DNA of 64,000 bases from Candidatus Tisiphia endosymbiont of Nedyus quadrimaculatus. GTDB lineage: Bacteria; Pseudomonadota; Alphaproteobacteria; Rickettsiales; Rickettsiaceae. The position numbers and the translations under genes were made by a program. Positions 6,193-14,935 of this stretch are shown piece after piece (position 1 is the stretch's first letter; each line of letters opens with the position of its first letter). The stretch covers positions 992,001 to 1,056,000 of the forward strand of contig NZ_OZ060452.1 in assembly GCF_964059235.1 (NCBI RefSeq). The letters are read 5' to 3'. The notes under the pieces are model-generated. The model was not told the origin of the DNA. It was given only the letters and a program-made list of their open reading frames with translations, and searched no databases.

Positions 6193-8736
6193 TTATGTTA
6201 TTATATCGCCAAACTCATTCTTTAAAATAGATAACTTTTCCAAAGCTTGCCATTTTTGACTAAATGTATCCTTAATCTTATTTGAAATCTCTAAAGTTTT
6301 ATCCTTATCCAATGGGATTGGTATTAAAAGCTCCGTCCACCTGTCTCCTATGTTTGGCAATGTTGTGTCTATGAATATTTTGTTATATAGTTGTTTTTGT
6401 GTAATCGAATGAGACATTGCAAACATAAAATAGTATGGCGTGATATTGTAAATGTTATGCTGATTAATAATTCTAAAAGTTGTAATTTCATTAGTTAATA
6501 ATACATTGGTATCAAATTTTGAAATCATTGCAACCGAACCTATTCTATAACTTCCTCTACGAACAAAGACTACATCTTCTTCTTGTAAAGATATGCCATT
6601 CTTACCCTTGATTTTACGATATATATGTTCTGGTATTAATGAAGTTGGATTTTTATAAATTTCCCAATTGATTATATCGGCAACTCTAATATATGGCACT
6701 GTTCCAGTTCCCTTGTACTCACTTGGTGGTGATCCGTGTCCATTAAATGCTTGCAAAATATTTTGTTTTAACAATTCGTCAATTGTAATCAATTTAAAAT
6801 TTTGATTGTTGGCAATATCTTTAATTTCTTCTTCTTTTCTTTTCCAGTAATAGCGTGGCACATAAACGCTATTTATGATATTAGAACTCGAGGTTGTAAA
6901 AGTATTTTTATTGAATTTTTTAGCTAATAACTCATTTCTTATAGTTTCTGTGTCATCCCAAATTTCCTTTGTAAACATCTCTGTTTTACTATCATACCTA
7001 TAAATCAATCTTCCTGTGTGGTCATGACCCATTTCCTCTGCAACAGCCATTATAATATCATTATTTTGCATTTTACCCTTTTCTAACACTAATAGACAAG
7101 TTTTTGCATTACAATAAGGTCTAAAGGTGTTATGTGGTAAATCTACAACTGCAATAATATTGTTGTTTTTGGTTAAAAAATCTAAAACATGCTTCTTAGA
7201 AGGTGCATGAAAGTAAGTTTCCGGCAAAACTATTGCAAGTTTACCTCCATCTTTTAGTAACTGCAAACATCTTTCTATAAATAATTCCTGAGGTTCGGTT
7301 TCTTTTACTTTGTTAGTTTTTATAAAACTATTACCTTCTTTTTTATACTGATACCCTAATTCAAAATATTTACAGTCTTCTTTTAAAATTTTGATTTTAC
7401 TACCAAACGGTGGATTTGTTATTACAAAATCAAAAGTATTTAGTTCAATTTCACCATCTTTTTTAGTTGTAATTAATTCTTTTGTTTTTGCTTGAAATTC
7501 ATGAATTGGATGCAATGTATTTTCTTGAACAATTTTACTTTTGCCGTCACCTATGATAGTCATATATGCTTTACATATTTTAACCAAATCTATTTCCTTA
7601 TCTAATCCATAAAAACACTTTTCGGCAATTTGTTTTTTTAATCTATTGATGTCTGTTGAATTTTTGTACACTCGATTGTTGTCCATTTTTCTCCAAACAT
7701 GTTCAAGTGCATATATTAAAAAACCACCACTACCGCAGGCAGGGTCTATAATGGTTTGATTTGGTGATGGGTCTATAATTTGTACTGCAAGCTTTACAAT
7801 TTCTCTAGGTGTAAAAAATTCGCCTTTTTCACCAACCAATTTACTTTCCGCAAAGGTTTCAAACGCTTCACCAACTGTATCTTTTTCTGTTTTTAATAAT
7901 GCAATTTGCTCTAGTTCACCAACGACATAAACAATTGATTTTGCATCAAGTGTTATTTCTTCATTTTGAACAAAAATTCCATCATCTCCTAACTCTTCTT
8001 TTACTTTTATAAATAATTTTTGTATCCGTTTTTTAACTTTATTATATTGTACTATTTTAATTTCTTCATTTTCACTTTTGTCATTATTGATTGCTTCCAT
8101 TTCTTCTATTGTTATTCTAAAACTCGGTAAACTATTAATGTCATATTTCTCATCAATAATCTTACAAAAGATTAATTTAATCATTTCGCTTCCAAGTTTT
8201 TCTTTTCTGCTAATATTTGTATTAGAATATAGCGTATTCAGTATGCGTCTAAAAACAGGTTTTAAATTTTTAACTGGTTTTAATTTATCTTTTGTTATAT
8301 TGCCTATCTCTTCTATTGTTTCTCCTTTTTTCGGTATATTAAATAAGCAATCTCTTTTTACTTCTCCTTTAGAATTTTTATGTAGATATTCAATTTCTTC
8401 TCCATTAGTCCAAACCCCAAACACAGCAGAAGTAGCTTGCATATAACTCGTCAATTGTTCTAAACCATCTTTCCTACTTCTCTTTTTAACCTCAATAATA
8501 CCAAGTATGTCGCTATATTGGTTTCTATTTTTTAATTCATTCTTGTATATTACGATATCTGCTTTTTTTACAGTACTACCCATTTGTATTGAAACCTCAA
8601 TATCAAGTTGCTCTTTGTCATAAAAATAATCATCATACAATATCTTTTCATATTCTTGACGCACCTTTTCTTCCGGTTTTTTAAAATCTACAACCTTATT
8701 TGTTGCAAAATCATTAATGTATCCGTCCTTTAACAT
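6193..8736 (-). CDS. Single-chain restriction-modification enzyme (nuclease-methyltransferase-specificity fusion)
   Basis: An 847-aa protein with three recognisable parts. Residues 1-160 resemble the type I HsdR N-terminal PD-(D/E)XK nuclease: ADIVIY with D60, then IIEVKKR with E82 and K84. Residues 280-630 are an N6-adenine methyltransferase like HsdM: DPACGSGGFL (331-340) binds S-adenosylmethionine and NPPFG (441-445) is the catalytic motif. Residues about 650-847 look like one HsdS-type target-recognition domain (PYIRVADI, EEDVVFVRRG, LLTNEITTF). There is no helicase/ATPase part, so it should behave like a type IIG enzyme, cutting and methylating with one chain. All catalytic residues seem intact and there is no frameshift. 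It stands alone, flanked by a group II intron relic and antitoxin fragments. Target sequence unknown. Confidence 0.85.
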   Translation of the reverse strand: MLKDGYINDFATNKVVDFKKPEEKVRQEYEKILYDDYFYDKEQLDIEVSIQMGSTVKKADIVIYKNELKNRNQYSDILGIIEVKKRSRKDGLEQLTSYMQATSAVFGVWTNGEEIEYLHKNSKGEVKRDCLFNIPKKGETIEEIGNITKDKLKPVKNLKPVFRRILNTLYSNTNISRKEKLGSEMIKLIFCKIIDEKYDINSLPSFRITIEEMEAINNDKSENEEIKIVQYNKVKKRIQKLFIKVKEELGDDGIFVQNEEITLDAKSIVYVVGELEQIALLKTEKDTVGEAFETFAESKLVGEKGEFFTPREIVKLAVQIIDPSPNQTIIDPACGSGGFLIYALEHVWRKMDNNRVYKNSTDINRLKKQIAEKCFYGLDKEIDLVKICKAYMTIIGDGKSKIVQENTLHPIHEFQAKTKELITTKKDGEIELNTFDFVITNPPFGSKIKILKEDCKYFELGYQYKKEGNSFIKTNKVKETEPQELFIERCLQLLKDGGKLAIVLPETYFHAPSKKHVLDFLTKNNNIIAVVDLPHNTFRPYCNAKTCLLVLEKGKMQNNDIIMAVAEEMGHDHTGRLIYRYDSKTEMFTKEIWDDTETIRNELLAKKFNKNTFTTSSSNIINSVYVPRYYWKRKEEEIKDIANNQNFKLITIDELLKQNILQAFNGHGSPPSEYKGTGTVPYIRVADIINWEIYKNPTSLIPEHIYRKIKGKNGISLQEEDVVFVRRGSYRIGSVAMISKFDTNVLLTNEITTFRIINQHNIYNITPYYFMFAMSHSITQKQLYNKIFIDTTLPNIGDRWTELLIPIPLDKDKTLEISNKIKDTFSQKWQALEKLSILKNEFGDIIT

Positions 8737-8828
8737 ATTATCTATCTAACACAATTAACTAACAATATATCAAAAATACTAGTGTTATTTCTATTATTTG
8801 TAAATCATCGTTATCCTTTTTTTTCTTT

Positions 8829-8960
8829 TTACCGTAATTCTTTATTATCCGCCACAAATAAGGTCTCTTTTATATCTTCCCAATCCTCAAATGAAATTAA
8901 AACTGCCTTGTTTCTTTTACCTTTTATCGTTGCCGGTTCATGACTTATACCATTTCCCAT
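8829..8960 (-). pseudogene. Phd/YefM-like antitoxin C-terminal fragment
   Basis: A 43-codon frame on the minus strand contains RNKAVLISFEDWEDIKETLF, matching the typical central block of Phd/YefM antitoxins (AVLIS...DWE.I.ETL). The N-terminal DNA-binding strand is missing or replaced, and no toxin gene is adjacent. It is probably a decayed antitoxin; a very small functional protein cannot be excluded. Confidence 0.5.
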
Positions 8961-8997
8961 TATTAACTACGCTATTTAGCACTACAGTTGTAGTACT

Positions 8998-9150
8998 AAT
9001 GTCAAAACGATGTCATCCCAGCGAAAGCTGGGATCTAAAAAAATAAGCCTGAAAGACTATTAAGTAATATAGATCCCTGCCTTCGTAGGGATGACATCGG
9101 TAGTGGCTAAACTTGCATTTATAGCAACTAACGATTGTGACTTTTAAATT
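8998..9150. repeat. Intergenic palindromic repeat, copy 1
   Basis: Contains paired modules GATGTCATCCCAGC...GCTGGGATC and GATCCCTGCC...GGGATGACATC, then a tail ending TTTTAAATTACCCTGC. A near-identical copy is at 38371-38520. Its end supplies the last codons and stop of the antitoxin-like gene at 9149. Confidence 0.8.
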
Positions 9151-9334
9151 ACCCTGCAGAAATTGCAAGTTTTAATACTTGTTCTTTAAAAGATTCTAAT
9201 TCTTGAAACTCTTTATCAGAAACTATTACAGCTATAGGCTTGCCATTTCTACTAATGCTGATAGGTTCTGTTTGCACTTTGATAAGTAATACACCAAACT
9301 CACGTTTTGCTTCAGTTGCATTTAATTGTTCCAT
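9149..9334 (-). CDS. Phd/YefM-family antitoxin-like protein, C-terminus replaced by a repeat
   Basis: A 61-aa protein whose N-terminus matches Phd/YefM antitoxins: MEQLNATEAKREFG, then PISISRNGKPIAVIVSDKEFQELESFKEQ. In the family this part forms the DNA-binding dimer, and the C-terminal tail (usually 20-30 more residues) neutralises a toxin. Here the frame ends as ISAG-stop inside the palindromic repeat at 8998-9150, so the toxin-binding tail is probably lost. No RelE/Doc-type toxin is visible nearby. It could still be a DNA-binding repressor. Confidence 0.65.
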   Translation of the reverse strand: MEQLNATEAKREFGVLLIKVQTEPISISRNGKPIAVIVSDKEFQELESFKEQVLKLAISAG

Positions 9335-9355
9335 GATAATAATTATTTTAACTTC

Positions 9356-9550
9356 AGTTCGATATAAGAATTAATAATTCTTATATCGAACTGGCTTTGT
9401 TATAAGGAAAAATGCACTCTTGAAGCGGCTGACGCGAGTGCATTTTAACTTTTTTCATCATTCAATATGTGATTTTAATAATTAAAATCACATATTGAAT
9501 GGAGTGTTATATTTTAACAATCAGGTGGACAGCCGCTTCAAACCTGATTG
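9356..9550. repeat. Four-hairpin palindromic element with complementary loops
   Basis: Perfect stems: H1 9356-9373/9375-9392 (18 bp), H2 9409-9419/9436-9446 (11 bp), H3 9459-9477/9483-9501 (19 bp), H4 9518-9526/9542-9550 (9 bp). The H2 loop holds TTGAAGCGGCTG and the H4 loop holds its exact complement CAGCCGCTTCAA, a possible kissing interaction of 12 bp. A relative lacking H4 lies at 33008-33154 in the other orientation, with the same spacer GGCTTTNNTATAAGG but different stem sequences. Confidence 0.75.
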
Positions 9551-9644
9551 TTTCTATATATAACACGAAAGTTCGATGTAACAAGTTACATCGAATTCAT
9601 ACAATAAAAAAGCCATGATAAATATAACGTGATCAGTTATATAT

Positions 9645-9806
9645 AGTGGTAGGATGGGTAAACTGTATCTCGAATTGAAGCTTTGAATTTTAAAGACTTC
9701 GTACCTGAGCAAAGACCCATCCTGTTTGGATAAAGACTACGAACGGATGTCAGAAGGTTTAAACCTTGCGTATGAGTATGTAGCGTATCCTATTATTAAT
9801 ATAAAT
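9645..9806 (+). ncRNA. Structured leader of IS110 element, candidate bridge RNA (copy A)
   Basis: Upstream of the IS110 gene, AGGATGGGT (9651-9659) pairs with ACCCATCCT (9715-9723) and encloses a second stem around 9678-9700. IS110 elements are known to encode a guide-like bridge RNA in a non-coding end. The position and nested-loop layout fit that, as in copy B at 23015. Function in this broken element is doubtful. Confidence 0.45.
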
Positions 9807-9819
9807 CATGAGGCTCTAT

Positions 9820-10098
9820 ATGGCAACAACTTATATTGGTGTGGACGTTAGTAAAAAAACTTTAAGTATCTATATACCAGCTACTAACAAGGCTTTTGAA
9901 GTTACCAATGATCAACAAGGCTTTACTACTATGCTTAGCACCATTAATAAACACTATACTGCCTTATCTGAATTAAATGTTGTCTTTGAACCTACTGGTG
10001 GATATGAACATAATTTAAGAGAATTTTTAAAAATAAATAAATTGCCTTTTGCTACAGTACACCCTAATAAAGTGCGTAGTTACGTTAATTCGGGATAA
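9820..10098 (+). pseudogene. IS110-family transposase, truncated
   Basis: The N-terminal DEDD (RuvC-like) domain is visible: TTYIGVDVSKKTLSIYIP with the first Asp, and VVFEPTGGYEHNLREFL with the second acidic residue. I start at 9820 (ATGGCAACA) because an AGG lies about 7 nt upstream and the protein then matches the family N-terminus. After about 87 residues it runs into a MITE (from 10082) and stops. The central and C-terminal (Transposase_20) part is missing. Confidence 0.8.
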
Positions 10099-10230
10099 GG
10101 ATTAGTAAAAATAGCAGACATATATACACTACGAAGAGCAATTAATGTATGAATTCACAGAAATGCAATTTATACATATCCAAAATCTTGTATTAGTTAT
10201 AGCTAAAGCATTTTTACTAATCCTTATCCG
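10082..10230. mobile_element. MITE with IS982-type ends, right end clipped
   Basis: The left end ACGTTAATTCGGGATAAG resembles the ends of the two IS982 copies here. Long subterminal inverted repeats are GGATAAGGATTAGTAAAAAT at the left and its complement ending at about 10229. The outer dozen bases of the right end are missing because IS256 copy 1 begins there. There is no ORF inside; an IS982 transposase could mobilise it. Confidence 0.65.
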
Positions 10231-11566
10231 GCTCTGTCCAAAAAACTGTGTAAATTTCGAAATAGGTTATATATAAAAGTATAACAAAAAAGGAAATTAC
10301 ATGAATAAAAAAACTAATGAATCAATAAAGCAAGCAGTAGATTTATTAATAGATAATGATACAGATGTAAGTACAATACTGAAAGAAGGAGGTTTATTAA
10401 AAGAATTGACCAAACGTTTAATAGAGAAGGCACTGCAGTCAGAAATGAATAATCATCTAGGCTATGATAAATACAGTTGTGCAGATAATGATAATGCTCG
10501 TAATGGTATAACTAGCAAAAAACTGATCTCCGAACATGGAGCTGTAGAAATAGAAGTACCAAGGGATAGGCATAATACCTTTGAACCCGCAATACTACCA
10601 AAACGCCAGAAACGTTTTGATGGTTTTGACGATAAAGTACTATCATTATATGCTAAAGGCATGAGTATATCTGATATTAAGATTCAGTTACAGGAGTTAT
10701 ACAGTGTTGAAATAAGTGAAGGCTTAATCAGCCAAATTACTGATGATGTAATGGATGAGGTTAAAGCTTGGCAGAGTCGACCATTAGAAGAGATATATCC
10801 GATAGTATTTTTTGATTGTTTAGTAGTAAAAGTCAGGCAAGATAAAAGGATAATCAATAAGGCAGTATATGTTGCATTAGGAATTGATTTATCTGGTAAA
10901 AAAGATATATTGGGATTATGGATCAGTGAAAATGAAGGGGCAAAATTTTGGCTCGGTAATTTTACCGAAATGAAAAATAGAGGGCTAAAAGATATACTGA
11001 TTGCCTGTAGCGATAATCTTACTGGTATGTCTGAGGCAATAGAAGCAGTTTATCCAAAAACAGAACATCAATTGTGTATTGTACATCAGATTAGAAATAG
11101 TTTAAAATATGTGTCGTATAAAGATAGGAAGCAACTGTCTAGCGATTTAAAGCCGATATATACTGCAGTAACGGAAGAACAAGCCCATTTAGCTTTAGTA
11201 TCTTTTGAAGAAAAATGGAATAAACAATATCCACAAATTGCCAAATCATGGTATAATAATTGGGACAATCTAATGATTTTTCTAGGGTATCCTGAGTCAA
11301 TTAGAAAGGTAATTTATACAACTAATTCAGTTGAATCTGTCAATAGTCAATTGCGTAAAGTAACAAATAATAAGCGGGTTTTTCCTAATGATAATGCTGT
11401 TTTTAAAAGTTTATATTTGACAATTGACTATATGACCAAAAAATGGACTATGCCCATTCCAAACTGGAATGAAGCTATGGCTCATTTGATGGTTAAATTT
11501 GAGGATAGGCTTAACAAAATTTAATGACCTATTTTTTCGAATTTACACAGTTTTTTGGACAGAGCC
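10230..11566 (+). mobile_element. IS256-family element (type 1), copy 1, complete
   Basis: A 1337-bp element with inverted ends GGCTCTGTCCAAAAAACTGT at both sides. The same length is found for copy 3 (36095-37431). The flanks (ATCC left, GATT right) do not form a target duplication, so the junctions are probably recombinant. The left flank is a MITE inside an IS110 gene; the right flank is the broken HD1 gene. Confidence 0.88.
10301..11524 (+). CDS. IS256-family transposase, intact
   Basis: A 407-aa DDE transposase with all family blocks: PIVFFDCLVVKVRQ (first Asp), LIACSDNLTGMSEAI (second Asp), CIVHQIRNSLKYV and IYTTNSVESVNSQLRK (Glu). It starts after a good AAAGGAAATT leader. This is the only intact copy of the type 1 element in the window: copy 2 lacks the C-terminus and copy 3 has a nonsense codon. 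It is a candidate source of transposase for the others. Confidence 0.93.
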   Translation: MNKKTNESIKQAVDLLIDNDTDVSTILKEGGLLKELTKRLIEKALQSEMNNHLGYDKYSCADNDNARNGITSKKLISEHGAVEIEVPRDRHNTFEPAILPKRQKRFDGFDDKVLSLYAKGMSISDIKIQLQELYSVEISEGLISQITDDVMDEVKAWQSRPLEEIYPIVFFDCLVVKVRQDKRIINKAVYVALGIDLSGKKDILGLWISENEGAKFWLGNFTEMKNRGLKDILIACSDNLTGMSEAIEAVYPKTEHQLCIVHQIRNSLKYVSYKDRKQLSSDLKPIYTAVTEEQAHLALVSFEEKWNKQYPQIAKSWYNNWDNLMIFLGYPESIRKVIYTTNSVESVNSQLRKVTNNKRVFPNDNAVFKSLYLTIDYMTKKWTMPIPNWNEAMAHLMVKFEDRLNKI

Positions 11567-12176
11567 GATTATTTTGCTTCTGCAGTTCAGAGGGGTTCAG
11601 ATTAACACATAGATATTGTTGACAAAGTTTTATTAGTTCTTGCTCTACTCTTGGTATTTCCAAATATGCACAAAGTGTTATAAAATGTCCTATTGTCTCT
11701 TGAATTATCTTCTTAGCTTTTTCCGGTGATTTAGCTCCTAGAGTTTGCAAGTTATGTTTTCTGTCAAGAACTTTAATCAATGCTACATCATATTTTTTTT
11801 GCTGAATTAATAAATCTAGTGTTTCCGCTGAGCTAATCTTGCCATAAGGTTTAACCCTAGTCAAATCTTCTACTTGACTAGCCACTTGATTGCCAAAAAT
11901 ATAGGCAATCATGGGTTCGGTCAGTTTTGTATCTTCAATGGTATCGTGCAGTAATGCGGTAACAATCATGTCGGTTCTAAACAATCGTGGAATTTCTAGG
12001 GTTGTGTACTGGGCAACCATATAAGCCACTTCAATCGGATGCGAGTAATATGGCTCACCGGATTGTCTCATTTGACTGCCATGATATTTTTTAGCATAGT
12101 AGATGCCTTTTTTTACTACATCAATGTCTATTGGTTGCTTTACTTTTGTATTTAGCAAAATTAATTCATTAAGCAA
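11529..12176 (-). pseudogene. HD1: RelA/SpoT hydrolase-type HD protein, truncated at both ends
   Basis: The metal-dependent HD fold of (p)ppGpp hydrolases is intact: YYSHPIEVAY, ALLHDTIEDT (HD and ED) and KVLDRKHNLQTL. At the 5' end an IS982 element (12206-13206) removed the first ~25 codons found in HD3, leaving only a TTG start. At the 3' end the final residues RLCPKNCVNSKK are read from the terminal repeat of IS256 copy 1. The domain core may still fold, but expression and stability are doubtful. It is nearly identical to HD2 and HD3 over the first half and diverges in the C-terminal third. Confidence 0.75.
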
Positions 12177-12205
12177 CCTCTCAGCATATGAACAAAACTG
12201 GTATT

Positions 12206-13206
12206 ACGTCAATTCGGGATAAGGATATTGAGAACATGTAGATTAAAATCAAATTTTGTTGAAGGTTTATTTTTCTTTAATGAATAAGCAACAAGAGTAG
12301 ATAATATATGGACAAAGGCATTTATTGGTGATCTATGTCTAGTATGTTCAAGGTTCATTTTATTTTTTAGATAATCAAAAACTGTTTCAATTAAGTTACG
12401 CTTTCGAAGTAAGATTTTTTCTTTCAAATCCATTAATTTATTTTCCATATTCTTCTTAATTCCATGAATCATTTTTAAGCCTCTTTCATATAAATTTAAG
12501 AACAAATTTTGCTTAATATAACCTTTATCAGCTGCTATAATTCCAGTTAATCTTTTTGTTAACTCCGGTACTGGAACCCTATCATCTACATTGCCTTTGG
12601 TCACTTTTAATGCCATAAACTCCCCTTTATTATTGATTATTACATGTAATTTAAAACCATAAAAATACCCCATAGAGGATTTACTATGTTTGGCTAATCC
12701 TTTAAAAACTTTATTGCTATAACGCCTTTTATTGTGACAAGCTTTAATCGTTGTAGAGTCAATAAAATAAATACCTGTTTCCTCACCAAACAACAAATGA
12801 ATCAACATATTTAGCGGTATGAATAATCGTGCCATTAATTCAACAAATCTATTATAACTCAAGGCTTTAGGGAAATCATCCTTATGCATGCACTCTATAT
12901 AACTTTTATAGAAAAATTTAAAATTCTTAGCATAGGATGTATGAAACATAATTATTATTGTTAACATTTCACTTAAACTCATGCTACAACAGCGATTTCT
13001 CTGCTTATTTGATGGTAATAACTTTCTCTGTTCATACTCCAAATAAATTTTACAAAAATCATCTATAAAACTATATAATTCTGTGATATCTTTTTTCATG
13101 CCTGTAGTTTGTTTTTTTGTTTAAAAATATAAATACTGCAGGCACTCCTTTTTGACAATCCTTTTATCTATTACTATTTCATCTATATCTTATCCCGAAC
13201 TGACGT
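12206..13206 (-). mobile_element. IS982-family element, copy 1
   Basis: A 1001-bp element with 5-bp direct repeat GTATT on both sides (12201-12205, 13207-13211). The ends read ACGTCAATTCGGGATAAG (transposase 3' side) and ACGTCAGTTCGGGATAAG (5' side, complement). It is inserted in the HD1 gene, in the same orientation as HD1. Confidence 0.9.
12209..13099 (-). CDS. IS982-family transposase
   Basis: A 296-aa DDE transposase. Motifs are GIYFIDSTTIKACHNKRR (first Asp), GIIAADKGYIK (second Asp) and RNLIETVFDYLKNKMNLEH (Glu). Its TGA stop is formed within the terminal inverted repeat. The protein is identical to the copy at 15655. Length and motifs indicate a functional enzyme. Confidence 0.92.
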   Translation of the reverse strand: MKKDITELYSFIDDFCKIYLEYEQRKLLPSNKQRNRCCSMSLSEMLTIIIMFHTSYAKNFKFFYKSYIECMHKDDFPKALSYNRFVELMARLFIPLNMLIHLLFGEETGIYFIDSTTIKACHNKRRYSNKVFKGLAKHSKSSMGYFYGFKLHVIINNKGEFMALKVTKGNVDDRVPVPELTKRLTGIIAADKGYIKQNLFLNLYERGLKMIHGIKKNMENKLMDLKEKILLRKRNLIETVFDYLKNKMNLEHTRHRSPINAFVHILSTLVAYSLKKNKPSTKFDFNLHVLNILIPN

Positions 13207-13211
13207 GTATT

Positions 13212-13609
13212 GTGAATTATCCCAATAGTTAATATCTTCCATAAAAATCATAATATTTTAATTATAAAGTTATAATAAACTAAGATTTTTATTACTCAAA
13301 GCATTAACTACTTTTGATTTTTAAAAAGATACAATATTTTCTAATCTTGTTGTAAAATTACAGTTTCTTATCCATAAAAGTAATATCCAATAATTCGCTA
13401 ACATGCTATGCAGTTTTGATAGTCAACATCTCTTTGATCTTAAGCCTATATTTTTACCAAATATCTCTTTTTCCCTTTCTAATTTATTTATAGAAATGTG
13501 ATATTGTTACAACTAAGATTTATTATTTCAATTTTCTGTATTATTTTTTCTTGCTATCGTTCAACCAAATCATCAATATCTATAAACTAATAAATATATA
13601 AGGTGATAA
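13212..13609. other. Repeated upstream region between HD1 and MFS1
   Basis: About 400 bp of non-coding DNA, nearly identical to 16554-16920, with its HD-proximal part also found at 19065-19260. It includes GTGAATTATCCCAATAG (the 5' coding end of the HD gene cut off by IS982) and the leader of the MFS gene, with AAGGTG just before the MFS ATG. It presumably carries the divergent promoters of the HD and MFS genes. I could not place convincing -10/-35 boxes. Confidence 0.6.
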
Positions 13610-14935
13610 ATGCTAGGAAATTATAAAGAACAAATAAGCTTAACAAAAGAACAGAAAGAAGCGGTTGGGTTATTATCAATCGGTAGTTTTTTGGAATATT
13701 TTGACTTGATGCTTTATGTACATATGGCAATATTGATGAATGAGTTGTTTTTTCCAAAAACTGATCCTCATACGACAAATCTTCTTGCAGCTACTGCCGT
13801 TTGTTCGACATTTGTCTTACGTCCCATAGGTGCTTTGATTTTTGGCTGGATTGGGGATAATATTGGACGTAAAACAACAGTAGTGATAACAACTTTTATG
13901 ATGGCGATTTCATGTTTTATTATAGCTGTTTTACCTACTTATGAACAAATAGGAGCTACTGCTGCTTGGTTAATGACAATGTGCCGTATTATGCAAGGTG
14001 TGTCTTCTATGGGAGAAGTGGTAGGAGCAAAACTCTATTTAACAGAACTTATTCAAAAATCACCCATGCAATATTTTGTGGTAGCATTAATAATGGTAAG
14101 TGTAAGTTTAGGTGGAGTATGTGCCTTAGCTATTGCTTCTTTATTTACTAGTTATGGTTTTAACTGGCGTATGGCCTTCTTGGTTGGAACAGGCATTGCT
14201 ATGATTGGTGCAATAGCAAGAACAGCACTTAGAGAAACGCCAGAATTTGCTGACGCGAAACGACGGATAAAAAAAACTTTCGAAGAGTTTACTATAAATA
14301 CAAAATCATTAGTTGCTAATCCTGTTATTCAAGAAAAAGTTAGTAAAAAAACTGCAATATCATATTTTTTTATGGAACTAGGACAACCTGTGTGGTTTTA
14401 TTTTATTTATATCTATTGTAGCAATAGTATGAAGAATTCTTTTAATTTTGATGCTGGTCAAGTTATTCATCACAATTTCTTAGTTTCTATGGTAGACCTA
14501 CTAGTAGTTATCACACTTACATTTTTAGCCTATAAGGTACATCCTTTAAAAATTTTAAAAACACAGTCAATAATATTTTTTGGCTTGGTTTTAGTATATC
14601 CACTTCTCCTAAATAATATTAATACTGTACAAGGTATATTTATAATTCAAGCACTAACAGCTGTATTTGCCCCTAGTACATTCCCAGCTAATCCTATTTT
14701 TTATAGAGCCTTCCCTATTTTTAAACGTTTTAGTTACGCTAGCTTTACATTTGCTATATCCCGTGCATTAATGTCTGTAGTGACTTCTTTTGGAATTGTT
14801 TACCTTATAGAATATTTGGGTAATTATGGGCTGTTAGTTGTCATGCTCCCCATAATCACATTATATGGGATTGGGTTATTACATTTCATAAATCTAGAGA
14901 AGGTAACTGGTAGTTATGACTCGACTGTAACTTGA
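13610..14935 (+). CDS. MFS transporter, ProP-like (MFS1)
   Basis: A 441-aa transporter of the metabolite:H+ symporter type with about 12 membrane segments. The family signature between segments 2 and 3 is GWIGDNIGRKTTVV, and SMGEVVGAKLYLTE resembles the segment 5 region of ProP/KgtP-type proteins. Rickettsiae carry many such ProP paralogues whose substrates (osmolytes, organic acids, other host metabolites) are mostly unknown. The ATG follows AAGGTGATAA. Its last 50 nt overlap the 3' end of HD2 in the opposite orientation. It is paralogous to MFS2 (17126), most similar in the first half. Confidence 0.88.
   Translation: MLGNYKEQISLTKEQKEAVGLLSIGSFLEYFDLMLYVHMAILMNELFFPKTDPHTTNLLAATAVCSTFVLRPIGALIFGWIGDNIGRKTTVVITTFMMAISCFIIAVLPTYEQIGATAAWLMTMCRIMQGVSSMGEVVGAKLYLTELIQKSPMQYFVVALIMVSVSLGGVCALAIASLFTSYGFNWRMAFLVGTGIAMIGAIARTALRETPEFADAKRRIKKTFEEFTINTKSLVANPVIQEKVSKKTAISYFFMELGQPVWFYFIYIYCSNSMKNSFNFDAGQVIHHNFLVSMVDLLVVITLTFLAYKVHPLKILKTQSIIFFGLVLVYPLLLNNINTVQGIFIIQALTAVFAPSTFPANPIFYRAFPIFKRFSYASFTFAISRALMSVVTSFGIVYLIEYLGNYGLLVVMLPIITLYGIGLLHFINLEKVTGSYDSTVT

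Noticed and set aside
8078-8446. Plus-strand frame of 122 codons inside the restriction-modification gene
   Set aside because: Antisense to a gene with clear catalytic motifs; composition is a reversed-codon artefact.
9356-9550. Considered as ordinary intrinsic terminators
   Set aside because: No T runs after the stems, four stems in series and a second covarying copy do not fit terminators.
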